A stretch of 64,000 nucleotides of DNA from assembly GCF_001905145.1 (NCBI RefSeq), contig NZ_LWLB01000007.1, positions 47,157-111,156 on the forward strand, read 5' to 3'. The stretch comes from Nocardiopsis sp. TSRI0078. GTDB lineage: Bacteria; Actinomycetota; Actinomycetes; Streptosporangiales; Streptosporangiaceae. The position numbers and the translations under genes are program-made. Positions within the stretch are counted from its first letter, which is position 1. Each line of letters opens with the position of its first letter. This document shows, piece after piece, positions 7,962-15,248 of this stretch. The notes beneath the pieces were generated by a model. The model worked only from the letters and a program-made list of their open reading frames with translations. It was not told the DNA's origin and did not search any database.

Positions 7962-7980
7962 AGTGAGATTAGGTTGCCTT

Positions 7981-7996
7981 ACTCATGTACATGAGT
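7981..7996. promoter_or_regulatory. Operator of the second GntR regulator, site B
   Basis: ACTCATGTACATGAGT is a perfect 16-bp palindrome, 35 bp centre to centre from site A. A 13/16 match overlaps the Nudix start (8847-8862). Confidence 0.75.
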
Positions 7997-8046
7997 CAAC
8001 CCTGTGGAGCAAAGAAGCGGGTCTACGGCACTGGGTACCGGGCGTC

Positions 8047-8826
8047 TCAGTCCGTGGCGGGGATCCGGTAGTCGAGTACGAACTGGTCAGCGGCCATGAT
8101 CGTGTCGCACACCTCCACCACACGGCCGACCGTGGTCACGGCGTTGCGTGTCAGATGGATGATCGCAGAGCCGGGACTCAGACTCAGCGCACTCGCTTCC
8201 TGCTTGGTGGCCAAACGCGCCCGCACGGTCTCGGTGTACTCGGAGAACTCGTGACCGTGCTCTTCCAGTCGGGCGTAGATGCCACCGCCGCCAGGGTTCT
8301 CCTCGAAGAGTTCGGGGATGTCCCGCGCCACGTCCCACGGCAGGTAGGACGTCGCTTCCTCGGTGGGTGTGCCGTCACTGAAGTAGAGCCGGCGACGGGC
8401 AAGGACCTTGTCGCCCTCGTCCACGCCCAGGCGCTCAGCGATCTCGGTGGGAGCAGGGACAGGACCGATGGAGAGGACCTGAACGGTGGGCTTGACCCCG
8501 GCCTGTTCGGTCTCGGCGATGTAGGCCGCCTTGCCCGCACGACGGTGCGAGCGCCGGAACCGATCCGAGGACTTGCGGGTGACCGGAGGACGGGACTTCA
8601 CGAAGGAGCCCCTGCCCTGGAAGGTCTCCACCAGACCAGTCGTGCGGAGCTGGGCCACGGCCTTGCGGACCGTGCCCGAGGAGACGCCGTAGCGCTCCAT
8701 CAGCGCGGTCTCACTCGGGATCTCCTCAGCGGGAGCCAGGCGTCCGGCTCTGATCTGCTCTTCGATGTCGTCCGCGATCTGGAGGTACCGGGGCTTCGCG
8801 GACCGCGCCCCTACAGTGCTCGCCAT
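8047..8826 (-). CDS. GntR/UTRA family transcriptional regulator
   Basis: The 259-aa product has an N-terminal GntR winged helix (YLQIADDIEEQIRAGRL, IPSETALMERYGVSSGTVRKAVAQL, about 10-80) and a UTRA domain (about 105-255). It is a second, distinct repressor in the same element. The start at 8826 lies only 18-30 bp from the divergent Nudix gene, so the two share a control region. Candidate operators are the palindromes at 7946-7961 and 7981-7996 and a degenerate copy at 8847-8862. It probably controls the Nudix gene, itself and the leftward small-protein operon. Confidence 0.88.
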   Translation of the reverse strand: MASTVGARSAKPRYLQIADDIEEQIRAGRLAPAEEIPSETALMERYGVSSGTVRKAVAQLRTTGLVETFQGRGSFVKSRPPVTRKSSDRFRRSHRRAGKAAYIAETEQAGVKPTVQVLSIGPVPAPTEIAERLGVDEGDKVLARRRLYFSDGTPTEEATSYLPWDVARDIPELFEENPGGGGIYARLEEHGHEFSEYTETVRARLATKQEASALSLSPGSAIIHLTRNAVTTVGRVVEVCDTIMAADQFVLDYRIPATD

Positions 8827-8846
8827 AGTCCTTCTGTTCCTCCTAT

Positions 8847-8862
8847 GCTCCTGCACATGAGT
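8847..8862. promoter_or_regulatory. Degenerate operator overlapping the Nudix start
   Basis: GCTCCTGCACATGAGT matches the palindrome at 7981-7996 in 13 of 16 positions. It overlaps the Nudix start codon and lies 21 bp from the GntR start codon, a place from which one repressor could control both genes. Confidence 0.55.
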
Positions 8863-9312
8863 AACAGCACCGGAGACAAGCCGTCAACGCCGTTGCACTC
8901 CGTGTCCGTGGCGGGAGCCGTCATCCGCGAGGACGGGCGGATGCTGGTGATCAAGCGCAGGGACAACGGCAACTGGGAGCCGCCGGGCGGCGTGCTGGAG
9001 TTGGACGAGACCCCGCAGGAGGGTGTTGTCCGCGAGGTCCTGGAGGAGACCGGTGTCCACGTCGAGGTGGACCAGCTCACGGGCGTCTACAAGAACATGG
9101 CCCGCGGAATCGTCGCCCTCGTCTTCCGTTGCACGCCTTCCGGAGGCACTGAGTTCCCAACCTCCGAATCCGTGGCCGTCGAGTGGATCACACCTGAAGA
9201 GGCACCTAAACGAATGCATGAAGTCTACGCAATCCGACTACTAGATGCCCTCGAAAAAGAAGCCCCCTGCGTTCGTAGCCACAACGGAGCACGACTAGCA
9301 TCCGAAAATTAA
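8857..9312 (+). CDS. Nudix hydrolase
   Basis: The 151-aa product has the Nudix box, GGVLELDETPQEGVVREVLEETG (the GX5EX7REUXEEXG pattern, about residues 39-61), and so hydrolyses a nucleoside diphosphate linked to another group. Nudix genes next to a GntR gene are common in AICEs; their substrate is not established. The start at 8857 (MSNSTG) is preferred; an in-frame ATG lies at 8845. With so little upstream space, translation may be leaderless. The last 30 codons or so (MHEVYAIRLLDALEKEAPC...) change to AT-rich codon use, continuous with the AT-rich ATPase region that follows. Confidence 0.9.
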   Translation: MSNSTGDKPSTPLHSVSVAGAVIREDGRMLVIKRRDNGNWEPPGGVLELDETPQEGVVREVLEETGVHVEVDQLTGVYKNMARGIVALVFRCTPSGGTEFPTSESVAVEWITPEEAPKRMHEVYAIRLLDALEKEAPCVRSHNGARLASEN

Positions 9313-9383
9313 AACCAACAGGAAAAGGTAGTTAAAAAATAAAGATCACCAAAACACTATACACCCTTCAATCGACAGAAATT

Positions 9384-10640
9384 TTAAATGGAGTTGACTT
9401 TGTCAACGTCTTCTCCAGATAGCCTACCTTCCACAAACCCAAGAATAAGAACATAGGGCTGAAGAAGTGGGTCAATGAAACGGTACTTTGTCTGCCTTCC
9501 TTCACCCCTTGTGTCAAAGATTGGCCCCCGGGAATAGTCGCAAAAAGCCTGAAGGTGGCGAATAAAATCAGCCGTTCGTCGGTTCTTTTTGGTTAGGACA
9601 CTGTAAGGTTCACGGACAGCCGAAGGAAGAAAATATCCCAGGTCATCCGTTTCCGCCAAGGCGCAAGCCAAAAGAACGATCTCATATAGGGCATCAGAAC
9701 GGTGGCTGGCCGTAGCATCACGATACTTTTGAACAATAGTGTGTGAAGTGCGCTCTACTGCGGCCTGAAGGGCTTGTATATAGTGAACATTCTGCACCTC
9801 ATCCTTGCCATCCAGGACTGCAAACTCACCCATTAGCCCACCAATCAGGTGAACGTAGTAAGGCAATCCTTGCGAAAGTTCTACACATCGCCTAGCAATC
9901 CTACCTGGGACAGTAATTCCTGCAGAGGCAAGACCCTCATTAAGAACTTCAGTCAACTCATCCGACCCCATCCTAGGCATCGGAATCTGCGTGAGCGCAC
10001 GCTGAATAGACTGATGTCCGCTAATCAAACCTCCCACATCATCAGAAACCCCCACAATAACAACTGTTACAGGGGCCAGGTTATCCGACAGATTTTTTAT
10101 GAGATCAGAAAAAAGCTCCCTGGCAACATAATCTGGGATCCTGTCAAATTCGTCAATCACAAGAAAAACAGGCGTAACCCTGCCCACTATATTAAGAACC
10201 CTGTATGCATCGAATGGAGAAACTTCATCCGCGGTACAGATGGACTCAACCCTCGAAATAGCTTCTGACAAGTCCCGCTGATTTCCTCCGGGGTAAATAT
10301 CAGATTCCACAAGCGCCTGGGCGTAAAACTTCCTCCAGACAGATGCAAAACTATCATCGGCGCTGCATTGAATCCGAACACCGAAATGCCTAGGTGGAAT
10401 GTTTGCAACAATGCTTCTTGCCACATGAGCAAGGCTAGTTTTTCCAACTCCGGGCTCACCGAAAACTACAGCATGCTGACCGAGACCCCGCACGGCCGCA
10501 AGCACAGAACTGACCTGCTGACCTCGACCCTTTAGAAGACTAAACGTGTCAACGGGAGCACCCGGACGAAAATGCTGACCAAGAGCATCGAGCTTCTCTT
10601 GAATTTTATGATCAGGGTGCGCATTTTCTTCATTTGACAT
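9384..10640 (-). CDS. AAA/ORC-like P-loop ATPase, AT-rich cargo gene
   Basis: The 418-aa product is an AAA-type ATPase of the archaeal ATPase/ORC1-Cdc6-like group. Walker A is GEPGVGKTS (about residue 62), Walker B is VFLVIDEFDRI (about 160), and a sensor-1-like segment VTVVIVGVSDD follows. The C-terminal third (KYRFIDPLLQPYVLILGF) resembles the winged-helix part of ORC-like and STAND-type ATPases. DNA and codon use are far more AT-rich than any neighbour (AAA, ATA and TTT codons are frequent), so it is a recent arrival from another lineage. It faces the endonuclease gene at 11186-12379 from the same strand, 545 bp downstream of it. A defence role is inferred from cargo position only. Confidence 0.85.
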   Translation of the reverse strand: MSNEENAHPDHKIQEKLDALGQHFRPGAPVDTFSLLKGRGQQVSSVLAAVRGLGQHAVVFGEPGVGKTSLAHVARSIVANIPPRHFGVRIQCSADDSFASVWRKFYAQALVESDIYPGGNQRDLSEAISRVESICTADEVSPFDAYRVLNIVGRVTPVFLVIDEFDRIPDYVARELFSDLIKNLSDNLAPVTVVIVGVSDDVGGLISGHQSIQRALTQIPMPRMGSDELTEVLNEGLASAGITVPGRIARRCVELSQGLPYYVHLIGGLMGEFAVLDGKDEVQNVHYIQALQAAVERTSHTIVQKYRDATASHRSDALYEIVLLACALAETDDLGYFLPSAVREPYSVLTKKNRRTADFIRHLQAFCDYSRGPIFDTRGEGRQTKYRFIDPLLQPYVLILGFVEGRLSGEDVDKVNSI

Positions 10641-11185
10641 TTTTGCAACTTTCTTCTATCGATACCCCGAAAACCAGGCAAGGAAAATCTATTCCTGAAT
10701 CATTGGAGAGTAGAGGTTTCAACAAGTCCCAGTTGCTCTAAGCCAAACCCCAACTCTCCGCTTCCACCTCATTCCTTATTCAACACCATCCCAACTATCC
10801 TACTCTAGCACCAACTACTTCATGATGACCTATCCCCCGCTTACTGGCTTGTCAACCCAGCTATTGCCGAGTTGTACTTGAAGAGATCAAGGCGGCGGCG
10901 CAAGCGCCGCCACGGCGGCACGCCGCCCGGCGGGGGCTGCGGGCTGGCGCCCGGTCCCCCGCTCGTTCGGCGATCGCACGTGCGCAGTCCCTGGAGGCTC
11001 CCTACGGAAGCGTCTGCACCAAGCACTGTCTGGCGGTACCAAGGGGCTCACGCCCCCTGGACCCCCTGAACCCACACGGAACCTGGCGCGACACAGGGTG
11101 CGCAGAAGACAGAGTCCGAACGCGCCAGAACCCGCGTGGAACCTCTACTACGGTCGCCCCCGGTTGAGAGGGCTAAGGACAGTGG
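10641..11185. other. Intergenic region with a composition switch and hairpins
   Basis: No gene is supported. From 10641 to about 10870 the DNA is AT-rich like the ATPase gene and should hold its promoter. It then switches abruptly to GC-rich DNA beginning with a perfect hairpin (GGCGGCGC-AA-GCGCCGCC, about 10894-10911). Further on, GGGGCTCACGCCCC forms another short hairpin. The GC-rich part could be a terminator for the nuclease gene or a plasmid-type single-strand origin. Confidence 0.6.
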
Positions 11186-12379
11186 TTAGGCGTTGTGCGG
11201 GAACGTCGCCGCCAGCCATTCACGGACGGCCTCTGGCGTGCTGTGTCCCCGGGAGGTCAGCAGATCCGTGATGTCCTTGCCGCAGATCAGGACGACCGGA
11301 TGCTTGTCCTCCCGCACCTCTTTGTACGCCTGACGGTCGAAGTAGGACGTGGTGACGAAGACTCCGAACTGTCGGTGCCGCAGCCGGGAGATGAGCCGGG
11401 ATGTGTCACGCACCCCGACGCCGTTGGTGGGCGCATAGCACTTGGCCTCCAACGCAAACTCCACCGCGACCCGGTCAGCCATCGGCCCCAGTTCGTACTC
11501 TCCCACCGCATCGCGCCCACCGTCACGGCTGGGACGAGTGAGCTCCGTCCGCCCGGTCGAGGGCGCCATCATGCGCCACAGCTCGACGGCACAGGCCTCG
11601 AAGCCGTGCGGATCGTCCTTGAAGCGCGAGACGACCTCAGCCAGCAGAGCTGCTTTGTCCTTGCTGGGTTCCTGCTCGGCCTTGGTGCGGACAGTGGTGG
11701 TGGAAGGAGCCTGGAGTGGCGTGTACTGGCGACCGTTTACCCAGTGCCGCCACGGTTCAGGAGAGTTGGGCCCGCTAGAGCACCCCGCCAACACCTCTTC
11801 GATCCATGCGCGGGTTACAACGGGGACATCCAGGACCGTGAACACGGCCCGGTAGTTCTGGAAGCGCTGCCCCTGCGTACTCCGCCAGATCGCGACAAGC
11901 TCTTCATCCGCAGGCAGACCCGCCGCCCCGGGAACGGCCAGGCCGCGGAAGCAGACGTCGCGGCCGCGGCCGGTGTTCTGGAACAACAGGAACGGGAAGA
12001 CCTGTGACCGATCCTCAGCGGTGCCGTTGGCCCACGTGAAGGTGTCGCGGAGAAGGACGTTGCCCTTGCGTGGCGTGTCGTGGAGTTCGCTTCCGGGCTT
12101 TTTGTTGTCGCCGTAGTACGTGAACAGCCCTGTCTGGGGGTCCAGCTCGTCGGGCCAGTCGGGGTCCTTGCCCGAGCTGCAGAGTGCGCAGAGCCGGATG
12201 TCCTGGCGAAGAGGCGACCCCTTGTACCGAAAGCCGCCCGAGTTGCCCACGGGAACCAGCTTCCCCACCGGATCATCGCCCGCAGTTCCTTGCGAGCCTC
12301 CTGCGTAGACCGCGTCCACGACGAGATCCTGACCTGTGAGCGCGGCGAAGGGGACGATGCTGTCTTGCGGCTGGGGCAT
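11186..12379 (-). CDS. AspBHI/Mrr-like modification-dependent restriction endonuclease
   Basis: The 397-aa product has two parts. The N-terminal half (about 1-230, with GGFRYKGSPLRQDI, TYYGDNKKPG, VFPFLLFQNTGRGRDVCFRG) resembles the recognition domain of AspBHI, a 5-methylcytosine-dependent enzyme. The C-terminal part (about 255-395) is a Mrr-type PD-(D/E)xK nuclease: the catalytic Asp lies in DGGRDAVG and the ExK in FALEAKCYAP, with the helix GVRDTSRLISRL and FGVFVTTSYFDRQA strand typical of Mrr. Such type IV enzymes cut modified incoming DNA and need no methylase; none is present. It is the right-most cargo gene, 250 bp from the tRNA fragment. Confidence 0.8.
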   Translation of the reverse strand: MPQPQDSIVPFAALTGQDLVVDAVYAGGSQGTAGDDPVGKLVPVGNSGGFRYKGSPLRQDIRLCALCSSGKDPDWPDELDPQTGLFTYYGDNKKPGSELHDTPRKGNVLLRDTFTWANGTAEDRSQVFPFLLFQNTGRGRDVCFRGLAVPGAAGLPADEELVAIWRSTQGQRFQNYRAVFTVLDVPVVTRAWIEEVLAGCSSGPNSPEPWRHWVNGRQYTPLQAPSTTTVRTKAEQEPSKDKAALLAEVVSRFKDDPHGFEACAVELWRMMAPSTGRTELTRPSRDGGRDAVGEYELGPMADRVAVEFALEAKCYAPTNGVGVRDTSRLISRLRHRQFGVFVTTSYFDRQAYKEVREDKHPVVLICGKDITDLLTSRGHSTPEAVREWLAATFPHNA

Positions 12380-12521
12380 GTACGGCAGACTACTTCCGCC
12401 CGCTGACAGACCCTGTCGGCAGACGGGCTACCGCGCGCACAGCTATCACAGCGCACGACTCCGCCATCCATGCATGGTCCAGAACAGTCCTTCCGTGGTG
12501 CGCTGACGTCACAGTCCCATC

Positions 12522-12541
12522 GCACATTCATTGCACATGGC
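12522..12541 (+). repeat. 20-bp terminal direct repeat, copy 2
   Basis: GCACATTCATTGCACATGGC is an 18/20 match in direct orientation to 60-79. It lies about 90-110 bp inside the tRNA fragment that marks the right end. Confidence 0.55.
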
Positions 12542-12630
12542 TCTGCGAAGTCCCCGGAACCCATGGGAAGCCCTCGGAATATCAGCCCAGGTCACAAGGG
12601 GATTCGTCGCTTTGTCGACAGGTCGTTAGG

Positions 12631-12678
12631 GTCCCCCGGTGCAACGGGACTTCGTGGGTTCAAATCCCACACCCTCCG
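12631..12678 (+). tRNA. Displaced 3' fragment of tRNA-Ser (attR side of the element)
   Basis: The fragment has a long variable arm (GTCCC 12631-12635 pairing with GGGAC 12646-12650), a T arm (GTGGG-TTCAAAT-CCCAC, 12654-12670) and the 3' acceptor strand ACCCTCC plus discriminator G. The complementary acceptor strand GGAGGGT, the D arm and the anticodon arm are absent upstream, so this is not a functional gene. A long variable arm with a GGAGGGT acceptor is tRNA-Ser-like. The element carries a replacement 3' end that should restore an intact tRNA at its left junction. Confidence 0.75.
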
Positions 12679-12850
12679 CAGGTACCGGGGCCGGTGGGCC
12701 CGGGCCGTGGCGCATGAGTTGGCCACGGGTCGGGGGCACCGGCCCTCGGTATGTCCGGGGAGCAGGGGTTGCGTGAGCCGTTCAACCGGGGTTGTCCTAC
12801 CGGGAGGCCGTAGGTACCAGCCCCCACGGTGCCGAGGAAACGGAGTGCCC

Positions 12851-13084
12851 ATGCGTATCGCCGGAATCGCGAACCTGCTGATGGCACTCGTATGGGTGCC
12901 GATCGCGGTCTTCGAGCCCTACGAAGGTGACGGCCTGGTCGGCTTTTTCCGCATCTTCAACGCGGTGGTCTTCTCCGCGTTCACCGTCGTATGGATCGCC
13001 CTGGAAGTGGTCCGGTACCGTGCCCGGAAGAAGAACGGGCAGCATCAGACCATCTCCCCTACCGGCGCGAGGGCCGCTCCGTAG
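12851..13084 (+). CDS. Small putative membrane protein
   Basis: The 77-aa protein begins MRIAGIANLLMALVWVPIAVF and has two membrane segments (about 5-22 and 33-52), followed by a short basic tail (RYRARKKNG). GGAG lies 5-6 nt before the ATG. It is the first chromosomal gene right of the element. Its layout (two helices, basic tail, two-gene neighbourhood with a GntR module) resembles the 70-aa protein at 14443-14655. No family assigned. Confidence 0.6.
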   Translation: MRIAGIANLLMALVWVPIAVFEPYEGDGLVGFFRIFNAVVFSAFTVVWIALEVVRYRARKKNGQHQTISPTGARAAP

Positions 13085-13129
13085 CCGGTCGTCAGGTGAA
13101 GAGCGCTGCGCGCACCGACGTGTGGGTAG

Positions 13130-13187
13130 AGGCCCGCGTGCCCTGGCCGCCGTGGTCTCGAAGAGACGTCAGGGCACACGGGGGTCT
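13130..13187. repeat. 58-bp nested-hairpin repeat, copy B
   Basis: It is 55/58 identical to 6684-6741 and keeps both the outer stem and the inner GTCTC-GAA-GAGAC hairpin. It lies about 150 bp beyond the stop of the leftward gene at 13337-13558. Confidence 0.8.
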
Positions 13188-13336
13188 CTGGAGGAACCGC
13201 CGGCACACGTCACGACAGGCCGCGGTCGTCCGCCGAGGACGGCGCCGGGGTAGGACCCGGCGAATATGTTTGCACACGGCTCCGTCAGTTCCGCGGCACA
13301 GGTCCGGAACACGGCTATACGTGCCCTCCCCGGCCG

Positions 13337-13558
13337 CTATCCGTCGCGGCCGGAGCCCGCGAACCGCCAGGGCTCGGGAAGCAGCCCGCCCGCGCGCAGG
13401 TGGGTGTCCAGCAGCGACAGCAGCCGGTCCGCCTCGCGCAGGGCCGCGTGGGCCTCACCCGCGTGACGCGGACGGGACCGGAGCGCCTCGGACAGGGAGT
13501 CGTACAGCCCGGTCGGAAGGTCCGGTCCGGGGGCGTCCCGCGGAACCGGCGTGCTCAT
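13337..13558 (-). CDS. Small hypothetical protein
   Basis: This 73-aa, mostly helical protein (GLYDSLSEALRSRPRH..., ADRLLSLLDTHLRAGGLLPEPW) overlaps the upstream gene by 4 nt (ATGA). It belongs to a leftward two-gene unit paired with a divergent GntR regulator. No motif allows a function. Confidence 0.6.
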   Translation of the reverse strand: MSTPVPRDAPGPDLPTGLYDSLSEALRSRPRHAGEAHAALREADRLLSLLDTHLRAGGLLPEPWRFAGSGRDG

Positions 13559-13899
13559 GCGACCATCCCCGGTCCCGTCAGGAGGTCCCCGCCCCTAAAA
13601 CGGCTCCGGCGGATCTCGTGGGCCAGGTAGTACCCCCGCACGAAGGCCTCCGGGGGATCGACCACGGGCAGGGGCTCCCGCGAGGTGTCCTCCGGAGCCG
13701 GGCGCGGAGCGGGGATCACGGGAACCGGTGCGCTCGCGGCGGTTCCGGGGTCGGCCACGTAGCGACGCACCCGGGAGGCGCGGCGCCTGCGGGCCTCGGC
13801 GCGCAGTTCACGGGCGAGGACGAGCGGTGCCGCATGGAGCCCTCGAGCTGGGCGGATCACTCGCAGGAATAGGGACAACAGAGCCATAAGGTGGTGCAT
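13555..13899 (-). CDS. Small hypothetical protein of a GntR-linked module
   Basis: The 114-aa product starts MHHLMALLSLFLRVIRPARG, with GGGAG 7 nt before the ATG at 13899. It has a short hydrophobic N-terminal helix, a basic region (ELRAEARRRRASRVRRYV), a Pro-rich linker and a C-terminal segment (FVRGYYLAHEIRRSRF). The gene is divergent from the GntR gene at 14063-14314 across a 163-bp control region. Function unknown; a membrane-associated small protein is possible. Confidence 0.6.
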   Translation of the reverse strand: MHHLMALLSLFLRVIRPARGLHAAPLVLARELRAEARRRRASRVRRYVADPGTAASAPVPVIPAPRPAPEDTSREPLPVVDPPEAFVRGYYLAHEIRRSRFRGGDLLTGPGMVA

Positions 13900-13986
13900 G
13901 TCGGCGCTCCCGAAAGCGTTGACCACGGCCCCGGACGCGTTGGCGCGCGTCGCGGGGTCCCGCTGTAGGCGGGGGCTTCATAGTAC

Positions 13987-14006
13987 CTCCTTGTATCTCC
14001 TTGTAT
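13987..14006 (+). promoter_or_regulatory. Tandem 10-bp repeat in the divergent GntR control region
   Basis: CTCCTTGTAT occurs twice head to tail, followed by CTATACGTAG. The repeat lies between the leftward small-protein unit and the divergent GntR gene, and is a good candidate for the GntR operator. Confidence 0.5.
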
Positions 14007-14062
14007 CTATACGTAGGAAGACGTATCTCTTGGAAGGAGCTCGAGTCGGCACGAATAGCTTC

Positions 14063-14314
14063 ATGCCCATGGAGTTCGACCCTGACGCCGAGATCGATCC
14101 GGAAGCGCCGCTCACGGAGTACAAGCAGCTCGCGGGCATCCTTCGGGCACGGATAGCACGAGGAGACTGGGAGGCCGGTCGCCGTATCGCCAGCGAGACG
14201 GACCTGACCCAGCAGTACGGCCTGGCCCGCTCCACGGTGCGGCGTGCCATCGCTGTGCTCGTGGAGGAAGGGCTGGTGTTCACCGTGCCCCAGCGCGGCA
14301 CGTTCCGGAAGTAA
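14063..14314 (+). CDS. Short GntR-type winged-helix regulator
   Basis: The 83-aa product is little more than a GntR DNA-binding domain: YKQLAGILRARIARGDWEAG, then IASETDLTQQYGLARSTVRRAIAVL and the wing GLVFTVPQRGTF. It lacks an effector domain, as do many small GntR proteins of actinomycetes. The start is ATG at 14063 (MPMEF). The tandem repeat at 13987-14006 is its likely target, controlling itself and the divergent small-protein genes. Confidence 0.8.
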   Translation: MPMEFDPDAEIDPEAPLTEYKQLAGILRARIARGDWEAGRRIASETDLTQQYGLARSTVRRAIAVLVEEGLVFTVPQRGTFRK

Positions 14315-14442
14315 CTTCGCCAATCCCACAGGTGGGGTGCGGCCACCTCCCGACCCGGGCTTGCACCGGGCGTCCGGACCCGGTTGCCTTACCGGTGAGG
14401 GCCTGTCCACCCATCCCCCGCGGCCCCGGAACCAGAGGTGAC

Positions 14443-14655
14443 ATGGAACGCCTGCACGGCTTGCTCAACCTCGTCATCAGCGCGTGCTGGCTCTTCCTCG
14501 GCGTGAGGAGGCTGCCCTCGGAGGAGAACTCCTCAGCACTGGTCTACCTCGGGTTCGGTGCCCTGTTCCTGGGCATCGGTGTCGTCTGGCTGGTGCGAGC
14601 GCGCAGAGGGAAGACCAGGGACGCCGACCGCGTGGTGCCTTCCACCGCCGACTAG
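14443..14655 (+). CDS. Small putative membrane protein
   Basis: The 70-aa product has two membrane segments (about 6-19, GLLNLVISACWLFLG, and 31-50, ALVYLGFGALFLGIGVVWLV) and a charged C-terminus (RARRGKTRDADR). GAGGTG precedes the ATG. Function unknown. Confidence 0.6.
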   Translation: MERLHGLLNLVISACWLFLGVRRLPSEENSSALVYLGFGALFLGIGVVWLVRARRGKTRDADRVVPSTAD

Positions 14656-14861
14656 TGTGCTGGCCGCAAGTGTTGCCGGTGTGACGGGCGGGCTCCGTCC
14701 CCCGTTGATCCTGTACTTGTAGACACTTTCGGCGCCGAAACTCGCTATAGGTACAAGATCACGGCGGAGGGGACGGTCCGACGCACCCTTCCGGTCACCG
14801 CGCTCGGGGCTTCGGCTCCAGCGGAGGCATCGTCCCGCCGCATCGGGGAAGGTTGCTGGAC

Positions 14862-15248
14862 ATGTTCGGACGACTGCACACCATGGCCATCGACTGCCCC
14901 GAACCCGGCGCGCTCGCGGACTTCTACGCCGAGCTCCTCGGGCTGCCCGTGACCCGCAGGGACGAGCACTGGGTGGTGGTCGGGCAGGAGTGGCCGCGGC
15001 TGGCCTTCCAGTACGCGCCGGACCACAGGCCGCCCGAGTGGCCCGACCCCGAGCGGCCGCAGCAGATGCACCTCGACGTGTGGGTGGAGGACATCGACGC
15101 CGCCGAGGAGAGGGTGCTGGAGCTCGGAGCCAGGCGACTGGCGGTCGTCGAGGACGACCCCGACAACCTGTTCCGGGTCTACGCCGACCCCGCGGGGCAC
15201 CCGTTCTGCCTGGAGTACCCCGCGCGGACGCCCGAGCCGCCCGGCTAG
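14862..15248 (+). CDS. VOC (glyoxalase/bleomycin resistance-like) family protein
   Basis: The 128-aa product has the two beta-alpha-beta-beta-beta units of the VOC fold: HTMAIDCPEPGALADFYAELLGLPV at the start, and MHLDVWVEDIDAAEERVLELGAR with DPAGHPFCLEY at the end. His, Glu and similar residues that could bind metal are present (HTMAIDC, HLDVWV), but the substrate is unknown. GGGGAAGG lies 9 nt before the ATG at 14862; a TTG at 14853 is also open. It overlaps the convergent universal stress gene by 4 bp. Confidence 0.82.
   Translation: MFGRLHTMAIDCPEPGALADFYAELLGLPVTRRDEHWVVVGQEWPRLAFQYAPDHRPPEWPDPERPQQMHLDVWVEDIDAAEERVLELGARRLAVVEDDPDNLFRVYADPAGHPFCLEYPARTPEPPG

Larger units (their letters stand above)
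1..12678. mobile_element. Integrated AICE (pSAM2/SLP1-like integrative conjugative element), left end outside the window
   Basis: The minus-strand gene order int-xis-rep-tra-small gene-pra-korSA is the standard core of actinomycete integrative and conjugative elements, which excise, replicate by a rolling circle and move as double-stranded DNA with a single FtsK-like pump. The right boundary is placed at a 3' fragment of tRNA-Ser (12631-12678), as expected when a tyrosine integrase uses a tRNA gene. No tRNA sequence is visible at the left, so the intact tRNA-Ser should lie just left of position 1. Two 20-bp direct repeats (60-79 and 12522-12541) sit near the two ends. Core genes run to about 8 kb and cargo (Nudix, AAA ATPase, type IV nuclease) fills the rest. 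The exact core of the att site cannot be fixed from one end. Confidence 0.85.
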
